Positions 46,890 to 57,106 are shown, counted from the stretch's first letter. The stretch: 64,000 nt of DNA from an uncultured Lacinutrix sp. (GCF_947500325.1 NZ_CANMRQ010000015.1:1-64000); one strand, 5' to 3'. Made by a program: numbers and translations. The notes: generated from the letters alone by a model not told the origin.

Positions 46890-48254
46890 TCAAACATTTA
46901 AAGGGTTATATCCTAAGTATGGTACTTCTTTTTCATTAAAAACAACACCATAATCTTCTAATTCTTTTAAAATAGGTTCGTATACCTCTTTTGTAATTGG
47001 AACTAATACACCTGGTGTTTTTATTTTTCCATTAAGTATAGCCATAGCTGCCATTGCTACAGGTAAGCCAACTGTTTTAGCCATGGCTGTATAGGTTTGA
47101 TCTTCACCTAATGTAACCATTGTTGCATCAATTTGATGCTTCTCTCCATTAAGTTCGTAACCAAACTTATGGTACATTACAATCATATCTTTATCATGTT
47201 CATCTAATGTCCAGCTGTCCATTAAAATCTTTTGAAGTATTTGTGCAGGAGTTGCTTTTTTAAGTTCAACCATTTTGTTTGGGTTAAAAATATCTAGTTC
47301 AATAAATTTATCCCAAATAGTATCATCTTGATCTATTTTTATAGCATGCCTAAACTTAAGTTCTACAGAATCTGTTGGGCTATATGGTAAAAACGAGTTC
47401 ACAAAATCACGATAACTCATGTTTTCACTATCATCTATTGTATAACTGTCGTCTGTCATGCCTAAAGCAGCTAATACTTGCCAACCACGAGAAAACCCTA
47501 CGCGACGTATTGTACCTCTATATAGTGTTTTAATATCTTCTAAACCATAAACACTTTGGTATTTTAAAGAATCTCGATTGGCATAAGCTTCAAAACGACC
47601 AAAACCATCTATTTCTAAAAATTCAGTTCGCCTAAATAAACGATTGTATGGAATGTATTTATAAGTGCCTTCTTGTAAAAATTTAGCAGCACTTCCTTGA
47701 CCTGCTACTACTACGTTTCTTGGGTTCCAAGTAAATTTATAGTTCCAAAGATTATTATCACTTTCAGGAGCAACTAAACCACCAGTAAACGATTCGAATA
47801 AAATCATTTTCCCACCTTGGTCTGTAATACGATCAATAACTTGCATAGCACTCATATGATCAATACCTGGATCTACACCAATCTCATTCATGAAAACTAA
47901 ACCCTTTTCTTTTGCAGCTTCATCTAAAGCTTGCATTTCTTTACTTACATAGGATGCAGTAACCATGTTTTTACCATAAGTAATACAGTCTTTGGCAACT
48001 TCTATATGAAAACGTGCTGGAAGCATTGAAATAATAATATCTGCTCCTTTTACAGCTTCAACTCTTGACTGTTCATTAAAAACATCTAAAGTAATAGCAG
48101 TTGCATTTTTATGGTTTCCTACTAATTTTGAGGCATTATCAATGTTTAAATCGCCAACGGTAACGTGAAGGTTTTCACTTTCAGATTTGTCTAATAAATA
48201 TTTTATTAAATAAGAGGTCGATTTTCCAGAGCCAATAACTAAAATCTTTCGCAT
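46890..48254 (-). CDS. Saccharopine dehydrogenase family protein
   Basis: A NAD(P)-dependent enzyme of lysine metabolism, probably the glutamate-forming saccharopine dehydrogenase. The ATG at 48254 gives 454 residues starting 'MRKILVIGSGKSTSYLIKYL' (Rossmann fold). 'ISMLPARFHIEVAKDCITYG' and 'FMNEIGVDPGIDHMSAMQVI' are typical of the substrate site, and the C-terminal domain contains 'GLPVAMAAMAILNGKIKTPG'. A longer frame starts upstream in the promoter region and is not used. The Lrp-type regulator follows it on the same strand. Lysine catabolism is the likely pathway; other members act on related substrates. Confidence 0.92.
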   Translation of the reverse strand: MRKILVIGSGKSTSYLIKYLLDKSESENLHVTVGDLNIDNASKLVGNHKNATAITLDVFNEQSRVEAVKGADIIISMLPARFHIEVAKDCITYGKNMVTASYVSKEMQALDEAAKEKGLVFMNEIGVDPGIDHMSAMQVIDRITDQGGKMILFESFTGGLVAPESDNNLWNYKFTWNPRNVVVAGQGSAAKFLQEGTYKYIPYNRLFRRTEFLEIDGFGRFEAYANRDSLKYQSVYGLEDIKTLYRGTIRRVGFSRGWQVLAALGMTDDSYTIDDSENMSYRDFVNSFLPYSPTDSVELKFRHAIKIDQDDTIWDKFIELDIFNPNKMVELKKATPAQILQKILMDSWTLDEHDKDMIVMYHKFGYELNGEKHQIDATMVTLGEDQTYTAMAKTVGLPVAMAAMAILNGKIKTPGVLVPITKEVYEPILKELEDYGVVFNEKEVPYLGYNPLNV

Positions 48255-48332
48255 AATGAGATTTGTTGAGTAATTTTGTTCTGCGAATGTAATAAAATGC
48301 AAACGTTATTTAAACTCAAATATTAAAATATT

Positions 48333-48737
48333 ATGAATAGAAAAATATTAATTTTAGCAACAATTTTTGGTTTGCTAGCTGTTGTTATTGGCGCTTTTGC
48401 AGCTCATGGTTTAAAGCCATTACTTTCGGTTGATGCAATGCAGTCTTTCGAAACTGGAGTACGCTATCAAATGTATCATGCCTTATTGCTTTTATTTATT
48501 GGTGTTTCTAAAATATTATCTATAAAAACAAGAAAAATAATATACTATTTGGTTGGTGCTGGAGTTTTCTTTTTTTCGGGATCTATCTATCTTTTAGCCA
48601 CAAATACATTATCTACTATAGATTTTAAAGTGATTGGTTTTATTACACCAATTGGAGGTGTCTTACTTATTGCTGCATGGATAGTCTTGTTAATAAGCTT
48701 TTTAAAAAGTAATAAGATTTTTGAGGAAATCTTATAA
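48333..48737 (+). CDS. DUF423 family membrane protein
   Basis: A 134-residue inner-membrane protein with four hydrophobic segments. It shows the DUF423 hallmark 'LAVVIGAFAAHGLKPLLSVD' and 'FETGVRYQMYHALLLLFIGV' in the first half. The second half has 'YYLVGAGVFFFSGSIYLLAT' and 'PIGGVLLIAAWIVLLISFLK'. The function is unknown across the family. It diverges from saccharopine dehydrogenase and stands 38 bases before pckA. A lone small gene, with no special signal. Confidence 0.9.
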   Translation: MNRKILILATIFGLLAVVIGAFAAHGLKPLLSVDAMQSFETGVRYQMYHALLLLFIGVSKILSIKTRKIIYYLVGAGVFFFSGSIYLLATNTLSTIDFKVIGFITPIGGVLLIAAWIVLLISFLKSNKIFEEIL

Positions 48738-48744
48738 TAATGTG

Positions 48745-48752
48745 TAATTTTG
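48745..48752 (+). promoter_or_regulatory. -7 promoter element of pckA
   Basis: TAATTTTG matches TAnnTTTG, 24 bases before the pckA ATG at 48776, so pckA does not depend on the DUF423 transcript. Confidence 0.55.
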
Positions 48753-48775
48753 CACCTTAAACAACATACTAAATT

Positions 48776-50392
48776 ATGGTAAACCATACAAAATCTGCGA
48801 AATCGATTTCGTTAGAAAAATACGGTATTAAGAATGCTAATGTTCAATACCAACTATCTCCTGAAGACCTACATGATGTTACTATTGAGAAGAAGCAAGG
48901 CGTTCAAGCCTCTTCTGGTGCTTTAGCTGTTAACACAGGTGAGTTTACTGGACGTTCACCTAAGGATCGTTTTATAGTAAAAGATGATATTACTAAAGAT
49001 CGCGTTTGGTGGGGAGATATTAACATTCCGTTTGATTCGGATAAATTTGATAAACTTTATGATAAAGTAACAAATTACCTTTCTGAAAAAGAAGTATTTG
49101 TTAGAGATAGTTATGCCTGTGCAGACGAAAATTATAAATTGAATATTCGTGTTATTAACGAATATCCTTGGAGTAATATGTTTGCATATAATATGTTTTT
49201 GCGTCCTACTGAAGCCGAATTAGAAAACTTTTCGCCAGAATGGACTGTAATAAACGCACCAGGATTTATGGCAGTACCAGATGAAGATGGTACACGTCAA
49301 CATAATTTTGCCATTTTAAATTTTACAAAAAAGATTGCCTTAATTGGAGGTACTGGTTATACAGGTGAAATTAAGAAAGGTATTTTTTCTGCGTTAAACT
49401 TTATTTTACCAGTTTTTAAAAATACATTACCAATGCATTGTAGTGCAAATGTTGGTAAAGATGAAGATACTGCCATTTTCTTTGGGTTATCTGGAACTGG
49501 AAAAACAACGCTATCTACAGATCCTAATAGAAGCTTAATAGGTGATGATGAACATGGTTGGACTGCAGAGAATACTGTGTTTAATTTTGAAGGTGGTTGT
49601 TATGCTAAAGTAATTAATCTTTCAGCAGAGCAAGAACCGGAAATTTATGATGCTATTAAAAAAGGAGCTATTCTTGAAAATGTGATACTAAATGAAGCTG
49701 GAGAAGTAGATTTCGAAAATACCTCTATTACTCAAAATACAAGAGTAAGTTATCCAATACACCATATAGAAAACATTAAAAAGCCATCAATAGGAAGAAA
49801 TCCAAAAAACATTTTCTTTTTAACTGCTGATGCTTTTGGAGTATTACCTCCAATTTCAAAATTAACACCAGCACAAGCTGCTTATCATTTTATCTCTGGA
49901 TATACTGCTAAAGTAGCAGGGACAGAAGCAGGAGTTGTTGAGCCTCAACCTTCTTTTTCTGCATGTTTTGGCGCGCCTTTTATGCCATTACACCCAACTA
50001 AATATGCTGAAATGCTTAGCAAAAAAATGTTAGATGCTAACGTAAATGTATGGTTAGTAAACACTGGTTGGTCTGGTGGTTCTTATGGTGTTGGTAAGCG
50101 TATGAAGCTAAAATATACTCGTGCTATGATTAATGCGGTCTTAAATGGTGATTTAGGATTGTATAATTACGATGACTACCATATCCATTCAGTATTTGGA
50201 GTAGCGCAACCAAGATCTTGTCCTGGTGTTCCAACCGAGGTATTGAGCCCAAGAACAACATGGAATGATGATAAAGCGTATTATGATACAGCGTTTAAAT
50301 TAGCAAATGCATTTAGAGAAAACTTTAAGCAGTTTGAAGATAATGCTAGTGAAGAAATAAGACGTGGTGGACCACAACGTTATGGGTATTAA
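48776..50392 (+). CDS. pckA: Phosphoenolpyruvate carboxykinase (ATP)
   Basis: Converts oxaloacetate and ATP to phosphoenolpyruvate, the first step of gluconeogenesis. The 538 residues include the substrate site 'GRSPKDRFIVKDD', the P-loop 'FFGLSGTGKTTLSTDPNRS' and the metal site 'LIGDDEHGWTAENTVFNFEG'. 'AGTEAGVVEPQPSFSACFGA' near the C-terminus is also conserved. The 'RR' and 'DD' ATP motifs are complete, so it is the ATP-type enzyme, not the GTP type. It is monocistronic, with a strong terminator and a good promoter. Confidence 0.98.
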   Translation: MVNHTKSAKSISLEKYGIKNANVQYQLSPEDLHDVTIEKKQGVQASSGALAVNTGEFTGRSPKDRFIVKDDITKDRVWWGDINIPFDSDKFDKLYDKVTNYLSEKEVFVRDSYACADENYKLNIRVINEYPWSNMFAYNMFLRPTEAELENFSPEWTVINAPGFMAVPDEDGTRQHNFAILNFTKKIALIGGTGYTGEIKKGIFSALNFILPVFKNTLPMHCSANVGKDEDTAIFFGLSGTGKTTLSTDPNRSLIGDDEHGWTAENTVFNFEGGCYAKVINLSAEQEPEIYDAIKKGAILENVILNEAGEVDFENTSITQNTRVSYPIHHIENIKKPSIGRNPKNIFFLTADAFGVLPPISKLTPAQAAYHFISGYTAKVAGTEAGVVEPQPSFSACFGAPFMPLHPTKYAEMLSKKMLDANVNVWLVNTGWSGGSYGVGKRMKLKYTRAMINAVLNGDLGLYNYDDYHIHSVFGVAQPRSCPGVPTEVLSPRTTWNDDKAYYDTAFKLANAFRENFKQFEDNASEEIRRGGPQRYGY

Positions 50393-50422
50393 TTAGAATA
50401 GAATATCTATTTCTATAAGTAC

Positions 50423-50453
50423 AAAAAAGGCTTCTCATTGAGAAGCCTTTTTT
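50423..50453. terminator. Bidirectional terminator between pckA and hemD
   Basis: A 14-bp perfect stem (aaaaaaggcttctc / gagaagcctttttt) with an ATT loop, between convergent genes with A and T runs on the sides. Confidence 0.93.
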
Positions 50454-50481
50454 GTATTGTATTATTAAACTAAATAAGAAA

Positions 50482-51228
50482 CTATTTCTTATTTACAGTG
50501 TTTATATATTTTTTTAAAGCCATAGTCATTGAAGGTGTTTCAGGAGTTGGAGCAGCAATATCTACTCTTAGACCTTTAGCTTCAACAGCTTTAATTGTGG
50601 TATTACCAAAAACAGCTATACGGGTTTCATTTTGTTTGAAATCTGGAAAATTATGGAATAAAGATTCTATGCCAGAAGGACTAAAGAAAACTAAAATGTC
50701 ATAGGTTACATTTTCTAAATCAGATAAATCACTAATAACAGTTTTATAGAAAACAGCTTCTTTCCAGTTTACTCCTAAATCATTTAGTACTTTAGGAACT
50801 GCAGGTTTTAATTTGTCTGTAGCTGGTAGTAAAAAAGACTCGTCTTTATATTTTTTAATTAAAGGAGATAACTCAGCAAAAGTACGTTTACCAACATATA
50901 TTTTACGTTTTCTGTAAACAACATACTTTTGAAGGTAGTAAGCAACAGCTTCAGATTGACAAAAATACTTCATAGCGTCTGGCACTTTGAAGCGCATTTC
51001 TTCTGCAACTCTAAAAAAGTGATCTACAGCATTTCTACTAGTTAATATAATAGCAGTAAATTTTGTTAGGTCAATTTTTTGTTGTCTAATTTCCTTAGAT
51101 GGGACGCCTTCTACGTGAATAAATGGTCTGAAATCGATTTTAACTTTCTGTTTTTCAGATAGATCGAAATATGGCGAATTTTCTATTTTAGGTTCGGGTT
51201 GAGAGACTAAAATTGTTTTCACTTTCAT
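50482..51228 (-). CDS. hemD: Uroporphyrinogen-III synthase
   Basis: Closes hydroxymethylbilane to uroporphyrinogen III in haem and cobalamin biosynthesis. The 248 residues have the two alternating alpha/beta domains of the family. Conserved fragments include 'FTAIILTSRNAVDHFFRVAE' in the first domain, and 'DILVFFSPSGIESLFHNFPD' and 'IAVFGNTTIKAVEAKGLRVD' in the second. Sequence conservation of HemD is low in general, but the S-P-S-G and 'AVFG.TT..A' motifs make the call firm. It is coupled with DUF4271 upstream, a conserved Flavobacteriaceae pair. Confidence 0.9.
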   Translation of the reverse strand: MKVKTILVSQPEPKIENSPYFDLSEKQKVKIDFRPFIHVEGVPSKEIRQQKIDLTKFTAIILTSRNAVDHFFRVAEEMRFKVPDAMKYFCQSEAVAYYLQKYVVYRKRKIYVGKRTFAELSPLIKKYKDESFLLPATDKLKPAVPKVLNDLGVNWKEAVFYKTVISDLSDLENVTYDILVFFSPSGIESLFHNFPDFKQNETRIAVFGNTTIKAVEAKGLRVDIAAPTPETPSMTMALKKYINTVNKK

Positions 51229-51243
51229 ATTTAATAGCTTTGT

Positions 51244-51903
51244 TTAGTTGCCTTGTATTTTTGTAAATGACTTGTACAAAATTACATAAGGCGAAATTTC
51301 AAGTGCGCAAAGATACAAAATAAAATAAAATATATGTTTCTTTATTAAGTTTAGATTGTTTTTAAAAAAGAAAAATAATCCAATAGAGTGTATTGCTATT
51401 AAAATAGATGCTGCAATTAGAAGCGTTGTTTTATTAGGAGTGAAACTAAATAGCATAATTGCATTTATTGGAATTAATAATATGCCCAAAAAATTTTTGT
51501 AACTAATTTTTTCAAAAATGTAATTATTAATTATAAAATCTAAACTTAGTATACTACTTATAATGCGTTCTATTAGTACTTTTATTAATATAAATAAGGC
51601 TATTGCAATGGCAAGTTTAAATATAAACATTTTAATAGTACTGTTACTAAAATCTGAGCTATGCTTATATATATTTAAACTAAAAATAGATAATCCAATA
51701 ACCAAATTTGTAAAAAGTAAGCCTTCAAATAAATCAAGAAATTTTTGTTCTCTACCATAGATTTTTAAATATCTAAAATTAAATAGCATATAAATAAAAT
51801 CTTGGAAACGTTTAGGAAACATTAATTTAGTTATAGCAACCAACAATAGACAAACCATTAATAAAATGGTGTGCAGTTCAGTAGAAAAGACTTCGCGTAA
51901 CAT
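51244..51903 (-). CDS. DUF4271 family membrane protein
   Basis: A 219-residue inner-membrane protein with six to seven hydrophobic segments. The N-terminal part has 'TILLMVCLLLVAITKLMFPK', then 'FQDFIYMLFNFRYLKIYGRE', a typical DUF4271 start, and the ending 'LKKHIFYFILYLCALEISPY' with a conserved C-terminal 'EISPYVILYKSF'. It lies 15 bases upstream of hemD. The function is unknown; in relatives it always accompanies hemD. The gene is very AT-rich, like many membrane proteins here. Confidence 0.88.
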   Translation of the reverse strand: MLREVFSTELHTILLMVCLLLVAITKLMFPKRFQDFIYMLFNFRYLKIYGREQKFLDLFEGLLFTNLVIGLSIFSLNIYKHSSDFSNSTIKMFIFKLAIAIALFILIKVLIERIISSILSLDFIINNYIFEKISYKNFLGILLIPINAIMLFSFTPNKTTLLIAASILIAIHSIGLFFFFKNNLNLIKKHIFYFILYLCALEISPYVILYKSFTKIQGN

Positions 51904-51984
51904 ATCTGTAAAATTATTATAATTATTTAGAGTTGGATGTTATTTATTAAGAAATATTTACAAATAATAAAGTTTCAAAATATG

Positions 51985-51992
51985 TACATTTG
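51985..51992 (+). promoter_or_regulatory. -7 promoter element of the polyprenol-phosphate mannose synthase gene
   Basis: TACATTTG matches TAnnTTTG, 21 bases before the ATG at 52013. The first gene of the run to 54601 starts here. Confidence 0.55.
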
Positions 51993-52012
51993 CTCTAAAA
52001 TATATTCAATTA

Positions 52013-52744
52013 ATGAAGGACGCTATTGTCATCATTCCTACGTACAATGAGATTGAAAATATCGAAGCTATTATAAAAGCAGTATTTGCTCAAGATAAAG
52101 CCTTTGATATATTAATAGTTGATGATAATTCACCAGACCTAACAGCATTAAAGGTGAAAGAACTTCAAGAAGAGTTTTCTAATCAATTGTTTTTAGAGAC
52201 CCGAGAAGAGAAATCTGGCTTAGGTACTGCGTATATTCATGGTTTTAAATGGTGTTTAAAAAGAGACTATAATTATATTTTTGAAATGGACGCAGATTTT
52301 TCGCATAATCCAAAAGATTTAGTCCGATTATATGAAGCTTGTTCTAAAAATGCAGATTTAGCTATTGGATCTAGATACGTAAAAGGAGTGAATGTTGTAA
52401 ATTGGCCCTTAAGTAGAATTATTTTATCGTATGGAGCATCCATTTACGTTAAATTAATTACTGGAATGCGTATTCAAGATGCTACAGCTGGCTTTATTTG
52501 CTATAAAAGACAAGTATTAGAAACAATAAACTTAGATGAAGTAAAATTTATAGGTTATGCCTTTCAAATTGAGATGAAATTTAGAGCGCATTTAAAACGT
52601 TTTAAAATTGTTGAAGTTCCAGTAATATTTACAGATAGAACAAAAGGAAAGTCTAAATTAAGCTCAGGAATTATTTCTGAAGCCATATTTGGAGTTATTA
52701 CTATGAAATTTAAAAGTCTATTCAATAAAAAAAATAATGAGTGA
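52013..52744 (+). CDS. Polyprenol monophosphomannose synthase (GT2)
   Basis: A cytoplasmic-side glycosyltransferase that makes polyprenyl-phosphate mannose, the donor for protein or lipid mannosylation. The 243 residues show the GT2 signature: '[20 protein letters not shown]', then '[19 protein letters not shown]' and the DxD-type '[20 protein letters not shown]'. The C-terminal '[20 protein letters not shown]' motif is the one of DPM1-like enzymes. There are no membrane segments at the C-terminus, so it is the short soluble form. It overlaps the dihydroorotase gene by eight bases. Confidence 0.93.
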   Translation: MKDAIVIIPTYNEIENIEAIIKAVFAQDKAFDILIVDDNSPDLTALKVKELQEEFSNQLFLETREEKSGLGTAYIHGFKWCLKRDYNYIFEMDADFSHNPKDLVRLYEACSKNADLAIGSRYVKGVNVVNWPLSRIILSYGASIYVKLITGMRIQDATAGFICYKRQVLETINLDEVKFIGYAFQIEMKFRAHLKRFKIVEVPVIFTDRTKGKSKLSSGIISEAIFGVITMKFKSLFNKKNNE

Positions 52745-54083
52745 TAGAATAACACTAATTAAGAACGCCAAAATTGTAAACGAAGGTGTTGTATTTGAGG
52801 GAGATATCTTAATTGAAGGCGAATTTATAACGAAAATTGATCGTTCAATTAGTCCAAAATCTGCTGATGTGAATGTATTTGATGCAGAAGGTAAGTATGT
52901 TATTCCTGGAGCTATTGATGATCAAGTGCATTTTAGAGAGCCAGGTTTAACGCATAAAGCAAATATAGAAACCGAATCTCGTGCAGCTATTGCTGGAGGT
53001 ATTACGTCGTTTATTGAGATGCCTAATACTAATCCACAAACAACTACTATTGAAAAATTAAATGAAAAATTTGATATAGCAAAAAATACTTCTTATGCGA
53101 ACTATTCTTTTATGTTTGGTGGGACTAATGATAATTTAGATGAAATATTAAAAGTAGACCCTAAACAAGTAGCAGCTTTGAAATTATTCTTAGGATCTTC
53201 TACAGGTAATATGCTTGTGGATAATCCAGAGGTGCTAGAAAAAATATTTTCTAGTACAGATTTATTAATTGCAGTACATTGTGAAGACGAGGCAACAATA
53301 AAAGCAAATACAGAAGTATATAAAGAACGCTATGGTGATGATATTCCTGTTAAGTTTCACCCTATTATTCGTAGTGAAGAAGCATGTTATATTTCTTCAT
53401 CTAAAGCTATAGAGTTAGCAAAGAAAACAGGTGCTAGATTGCACGTGTTTCATTTGTCAACAGGTAAAGAAACGGCGCTTTTTGATAATAAAATACCTTT
53501 AAGTGAAAAGAAAATTACTGCAGAGGTTTGTATTCATCACCTTTGGTTTAATGATAAAGATTATGATGAAAAAGGAACATTAATAAAATGGAATCCTGCT
53601 GTAAAAACTGAAAATGATAGAAGTCAGCTTTTAAAAGCATTACTAGATGATCGTATAGATGTTATAGCTACAGATCATGCACCGCATACAATAGAGGAGA
53701 AAAGTAATGTGTATACTAAAGCACCTTCTGGTGGGCCATTAGTACAACATGCTCTACCAGCTTTATTAGAAATGTATCATCAAGGGCAAATTTCTATAGA
53801 AAAAATTGTAGAAAAAATGTGTCATAATCCAGCTATATTATTTCAAATAGAAAAAAGAGGTTATATAAAAGAAGGTTATTATGCAGATTTAGTGATTATA
53901 GATTTAAATAAACCTTGGACTGTTAATAAGGATAATATTCTGTATAAATGTGGTTGGTCTCCTTTTGAAGGAACAACATTTAAATCTAGAATTTTATATA
54001 CATTTATTAATGGTGGATTAGCGTATAAAAACTTCAAGTTTTATGATACTAAATACGCAAAGCAATTAACTTTTAATAGATAA
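52737..54083 (+). CDS. Dihydroorotase (Bacteroidota class, Gln at first metal-ligand position)
   Basis: An amidohydrolase of the pyrimidine pathway, or a close homologue. The 448 residues form a TIM-barrel with the N-terminal '[20 protein letters not shown]'. Typical class I dihydroorotases have H-x-H-x-R here, but this protein has Q63 in place of the first His, with H65 and R67 kept. '[20 protein letters not shown]', 'HCEDEATI' and '[17 protein letters not shown]' give the remaining metal-ligand region. The Gln variant is common in Bacteroidota annotations of dihydroorotase. Allantoinase-like activity is the alternative. It belongs to a run with the mannose synthase and DUF4296. Confidence 0.87.
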   Translation: MSDRITLIKNAKIVNEGVVFEGDILIEGEFITKIDRSISPKSADVNVFDAEGKYVIPGAIDDQVHFREPGLTHKANIETESRAAIAGGITSFIEMPNTNPQTTTIEKLNEKFDIAKNTSYANYSFMFGGTNDNLDEILKVDPKQVAALKLFLGSSTGNMLVDNPEVLEKIFSSTDLLIAVHCEDEATIKANTEVYKERYGDDIPVKFHPIIRSEEACYISSSKAIELAKKTGARLHVFHLSTGKETALFDNKIPLSEKKITAEVCIHHLWFNDKDYDEKGTLIKWNPAVKTENDRSQLLKALLDDRIDVIATDHAPHTIEEKSNVYTKAPSGGPLVQHALPALLEMYHQGQISIEKIVEKMCHNPAILFQIEKRGYIKEGYYADLVIIDLNKPWTVNKDNILYKCGWSPFEGTTFKSRILYTFINGGLAYKNFKFYDTKYAKQLTFNR

Positions 54084-54085
54084 TA

Positions 54086-54601
54086 ATGAAGTTTTACTAC
54101 GGCATATTATTAATATTAGGGATGTTATTTACATCTTGTTATAATGTTGAGAAACCAGAAAAACCTAAAGATTTATTGTCTCAAGATGAAATGGTTGCGA
54201 TATTGGTAGATATGGCTATAATATCTTCTGCTAAGGGAACTAATAAAAAGAAAATAGAAAATATAGGAATCGCCCCAAATGAGTATATTTTTAAAAGACA
54301 TAATATAGATAGTATACGCTTTAATAATAGTAATAATTTTTATGCTTATAATATTGACAAGTATACTGAAATATATAAACAAGTAGAAGATAGTTTAACA
54401 GTTCTAAGGGATGTCTATAAAGAAATTGAAGCCAAAGAGAAAAAAGAAAAAACGATAAGAGATTCTATTAATAAAATAAGAACAATTAAACAAGATTCTA
54501 TTTATAAAGCTAATGGAGGCAAAGCTAAATTAAAGAAAATACAATCTCAAAAACAAAAGGGAATAGGAGAACTTAAAAAACAAATAAAAGAGAAAAAGTA
54601 A
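54086..54601 (+). CDS. DUF4296 family lipoprotein
   Basis: A 171-residue lipoprotein with signal 'FYYGILLILGMLFTSCYNVE' (lipobox cysteine in 'FTSC'). The DUF4296 domain follows with 'DLLSQDEMVAILVDMAIISS' and 'NEYIFKRHNIDSIRFNNSNN'. A charged, Lys/Glu-rich C-terminal tail makes a coiled coil. The function is unknown; the family occurs in Bacteroidota only. It starts two bases after dihydroorotase, so it is in the same transcript, and its stop abuts that of the convergent reductase gene. Confidence 0.88.
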   Translation: MKFYYGILLILGMLFTSCYNVEKPEKPKDLLSQDEMVAILVDMAIISSAKGTNKKKIENIGIAPNEYIFKRHNIDSIRFNNSNNFYAYNIDKYTEIYKQVEDSLTVLRDVYKEIEAKEKKEKTIRDSINKIRTIKQDSIYKANGGKAKLKKIQSQKQKGIGELKKQIKEKK

Positions 54602-55615
54602 TTAATTTTTCTGATCTTCTAAAAAGTAGCTAGCAACATTTTCAATACTCTTTGCGATTACCATAAACTTAAAACCTAAAGCTTTAATAATTTTATCATT
54701 ATTATAATAATCTTTAGTCGTTGCAGATTGAGCATTATGTTTACTCATTTGTCTGCGTTTTCCTACGAGTTTATGTCTTAGCCAATCAAATCTCCAAAAT
54801 AGATTTAAATGCCATTGTTTGGCTTCTTTTTTTGGTTGTTTTACACCTAATGCAATTGCAGTCTGTTTAGTAAAAGTTTCAAAGCTTAAATTCTCAGAAA
54901 CTAAAATAAAACGCTCATTTATAATATGAGATTGCATAATACCAATCATCGCATTCACAACATCATTTACAGAGACATAACCAGTAACACCTTTTGTGTA
55001 GAAAGGTAAACCTTTATAGATTCGTGTAAATAAACCACCACTACCATATTTCCATATCCCAGGGCCTAATATAATCCCAGGATTAACAATAACTGCATTT
55101 AAGCCTTCTTGGGTGCCACGCCATACTTCCATTTCAGCACCGTATTTAGTAATGGCATACACGCTGTTATCTTTTTCAGGATTCCAATCGGTTTCTTCTG
55201 TAATGGGTTCGTTGTTTTTTGAAGAACCAATAGCAGCAATAGAACTTACATAGCATAACTTTTGAGTTTTATTTGCTAAACATAGATTTACAATGTTTGC
55301 AGTACCTTCTATATTTGTTTTCTTTAGTAAATAAAACTTATCTGGTTCAAAAGATACAAATGCAGCACAATGATATACATGAGTAACATCTTTAAATGCA
55401 TCGTTTAAAGACGGTATATCATTAAGGTCTGCAAGAATCCATTCAATTTTATTAAAAAGAGCTTCAGTATTATCATTATAGTAAGAAAAGATGCGTTTTA
55501 CTATCTCAAACTTTTTTTTATTTCTGTATATGGCACGAATGTTTTGTTCTTCATTTAACAATTTGTAGAGTAAATGAGCACCTACCATGCCAGTTCCACC
55601 TGTAACTAAAATCAT
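54602..55615 (-). CDS. NAD-dependent epimerase/dehydratase (extended SDR)
   Basis: A 337-residue extended short-chain dehydrogenase/reductase. The start at 55615 gives 'MILVTGGTGMVGAHLLYKLL', the NAD-binding Rossmann loop. Active-site residues are in 'LCYVSSIAAIGSSKNN' (Ser) and 'NSVYAITKYGAEMEVWRGTQ' (Tyr-x3-Lys). The C-terminal part ('GVKQPKKEAKQWHLNLFWRF') varies. Substrates of such proteins include dihydroflavonol-like compounds and sugar nucleotides; no specific one is inferred. An earlier in-frame ATG adds eight residues before the fold and is less likely. It diverges from tyrS. Confidence 0.88.
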   Translation of the reverse strand: MILVTGGTGMVGAHLLYKLLNEEQNIRAIYRNKKKFEIVKRIFSYYNDNTEALFNKIEWILADLNDIPSLNDAFKDVTHVYHCAAFVSFEPDKFYLLKKTNIEGTANIVNLCLANKTQKLCYVSSIAAIGSSKNNEPITEETDWNPEKDNSVYAITKYGAEMEVWRGTQEGLNAVIVNPGIILGPGIWKYGSGGLFTRIYKGLPFYTKGVTGYVSVNDVVNAMIGIMQSHIINERFILVSENLSFETFTKQTAIALGVKQPKKEAKQWHLNLFWRFDWLRHKLVGKRRQMSKHNAQSATTKDYYNNDKIIKALGFKFMVIAKSIENVASYFLEDQKN

Positions 55616-55667
55616 AGGTCTAATGTAAGAAATATTCAATATTGTATCTTAATTATGCATTGATTTT

Positions 55668-55675
55668 TATCTTTG
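55668..55675 (+). promoter_or_regulatory. -7 promoter element of tyrS
   Basis: TATCTTTG matches TAnnTTTG, 27 bases before the tyrS ATG at 55703. The longer in-frame reading begins inside it and is rejected. Confidence 0.6.
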
Positions 55676-55702
55676 CTATCGATAATAAATAATGCAGTAA
55701 AA

Positions 55703-57013
55703 ATGGCAAATAAGTTTGTAGAAGAATTACGTTGGAGAGGAATGGTACATGATATCATGCCTGGAACAGATGAGCAATTAGATAAAGAAATGACCACAGC
55801 CTATGTAGGCTTCGATCCAACTAGTGATTCTCTACATATTGGTAGTTTAGTTCCAATTATTTTATTAGTGCATATAGAAAAGGCTGGACATAAACCAATA
55901 GCTTTAGTTGGTGGAGCTACAGGTATGATTGGTGATCCATCTGGGAAAAGCGATGAGCGTAATTTATTAGATGAAGCTACTTTGGCGCATAATGTAGCTG
56001 GGATTAAAAATGTATTATCTCGTTTTTTAGATTTTAATTCTCAAGCAGAAAATGCTCCAATCTTAGTAAATAATTACGATTGGATGAAAAATTTCTCATT
56101 TATCGACTTTGCTAGAGATGTTGGTAAGCGTTTGACGGTGAATTATATGATGGCTAAAGATTCTGTGAAGAAACGATTGTCTGGTGATGATGGCAGTGTT
56201 GGAATGTCGTTTACTGAATTTACTTACCAATTAATTCAAGGTTATGACTTTTACCATTTACATAAAACTATGGGCTGTAAATTACAAATGGGAGGTAGCG
56301 ATCAATGGGGAAACATTACTACAGGAACAGAGTTAGTAAGACGAATGAATGTTGGAGATGAAACGGCCAAAGCTTACGCAATGACCTGTCCTTTAATTAC
56401 TAAAGCAGATGGTTCTAAGTTTGGAAAAAGCGAAGGTGGTAATGTATGGCTAGATGCCGAAAAAACATCGGTATATAAATTTTATCAATTTTGGTTGAAT
56501 ACAACCGATGAAGATGCTGAAAAGTACATTAAGATTTTTACTTTTTTAGACCAAAAAACTATAAGTAATCTTGTTGAAGAACATAAAGAGCATCCACATT
56601 TAAGAACGTTACAAAAACGTTTAGCTCTTGAAGTAACAACTTTTGTTCATAGTGCAGAAGATTTTGAGAATGCTAAGAAAGCTTCAGGAATTTTATTTAG
56701 TAAAAACTTCAATGAAGAGATTAGAACATTAGATGAAAAATTATTCTTAGACGTTTTTGAAGGTGTACCTCAAGCAGAAATTTCAAGAACAGAAATTAAT
56801 GAAGGATTAGATATGATTGCTGCATTAGCTGCTAAGACAAATTTCTTAGCTAGTAATGGCGAAGCAAGACGTGCATTAAAAGAGAATGCCGTGTCGGTAA
56901 ATAAAAATAAAGTTAAAGACGATTATAAAATCACGGATAGCGATTTAATAAATGATAAATACGTAGTATTAAATAAAGGAAAGAAGAATACTTATATTAT
57001 AAAGGTAGTATAA
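55703..57013 (+). CDS. tyrS: Tyrosyl-tRNA synthetase
   Basis: Charges tRNA(Tyr). The start '[20 protein letters not shown]' gives 436 residues. HIGH-type motif is '[18 protein letters not shown]' and the KMSKS-type motif is '[13 protein letters not shown]'. The tyrosine pocket is in '[19 protein letters not shown]' and '[19 protein letters not shown]'. The C-terminal S4 domain is present ('[17 protein letters not shown]'). The length is normal. It is monocistronic; a weak hairpin follows at 57028-57060. Confidence 0.98.
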   Translation: MANKFVEELRWRGMVHDIMPGTDEQLDKEMTTAYVGFDPTSDSLHIGSLVPIILLVHIEKAGHKPIALVGGATGMIGDPSGKSDERNLLDEATLAHNVAGIKNVLSRFLDFNSQAENAPILVNNYDWMKNFSFIDFARDVGKRLTVNYMMAKDSVKKRLSGDDGSVGMSFTEFTYQLIQGYDFYHLHKTMGCKLQMGGSDQWGNITTGTELVRRMNVGDETAKAYAMTCPLITKADGSKFGKSEGGNVWLDAEKTSVYKFYQFWLNTTDEDAEKYIKIFTFLDQKTISNLVEEHKEHPHLRTLQKRLALEVTTFVHSAEDFENAKKASGILFSKNFNEEIRTLDEKLFLDVFEGVPQAEISRTEINEGLDMIAALAAKTNFLASNGEARRALKENAVSVNKNKVKDDYKITDSDLINDKYVVLNKGKKNTYIIKVV

Positions 57014-57027
57014 GTAGTTAAAAGAAA

Positions 57028-57060
57028 GAAGCCTGAATACTGAGAGGTATAACAGGCTTC
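57028..57060 (+). terminator. Hairpin after tyrS, possible weak terminator
   Basis: gaagcctg (57028-57035) pairs with caggcttc (57053-57060) around a 17-base loop. Only a short T-poor stretch follows, so termination here is uncertain. Confidence 0.45.
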
Positions 57061-57106
57061 TAAAAATTAGTCAACCAACTAAACTAATTTTTCTTTAACA
57101 TAGCTA

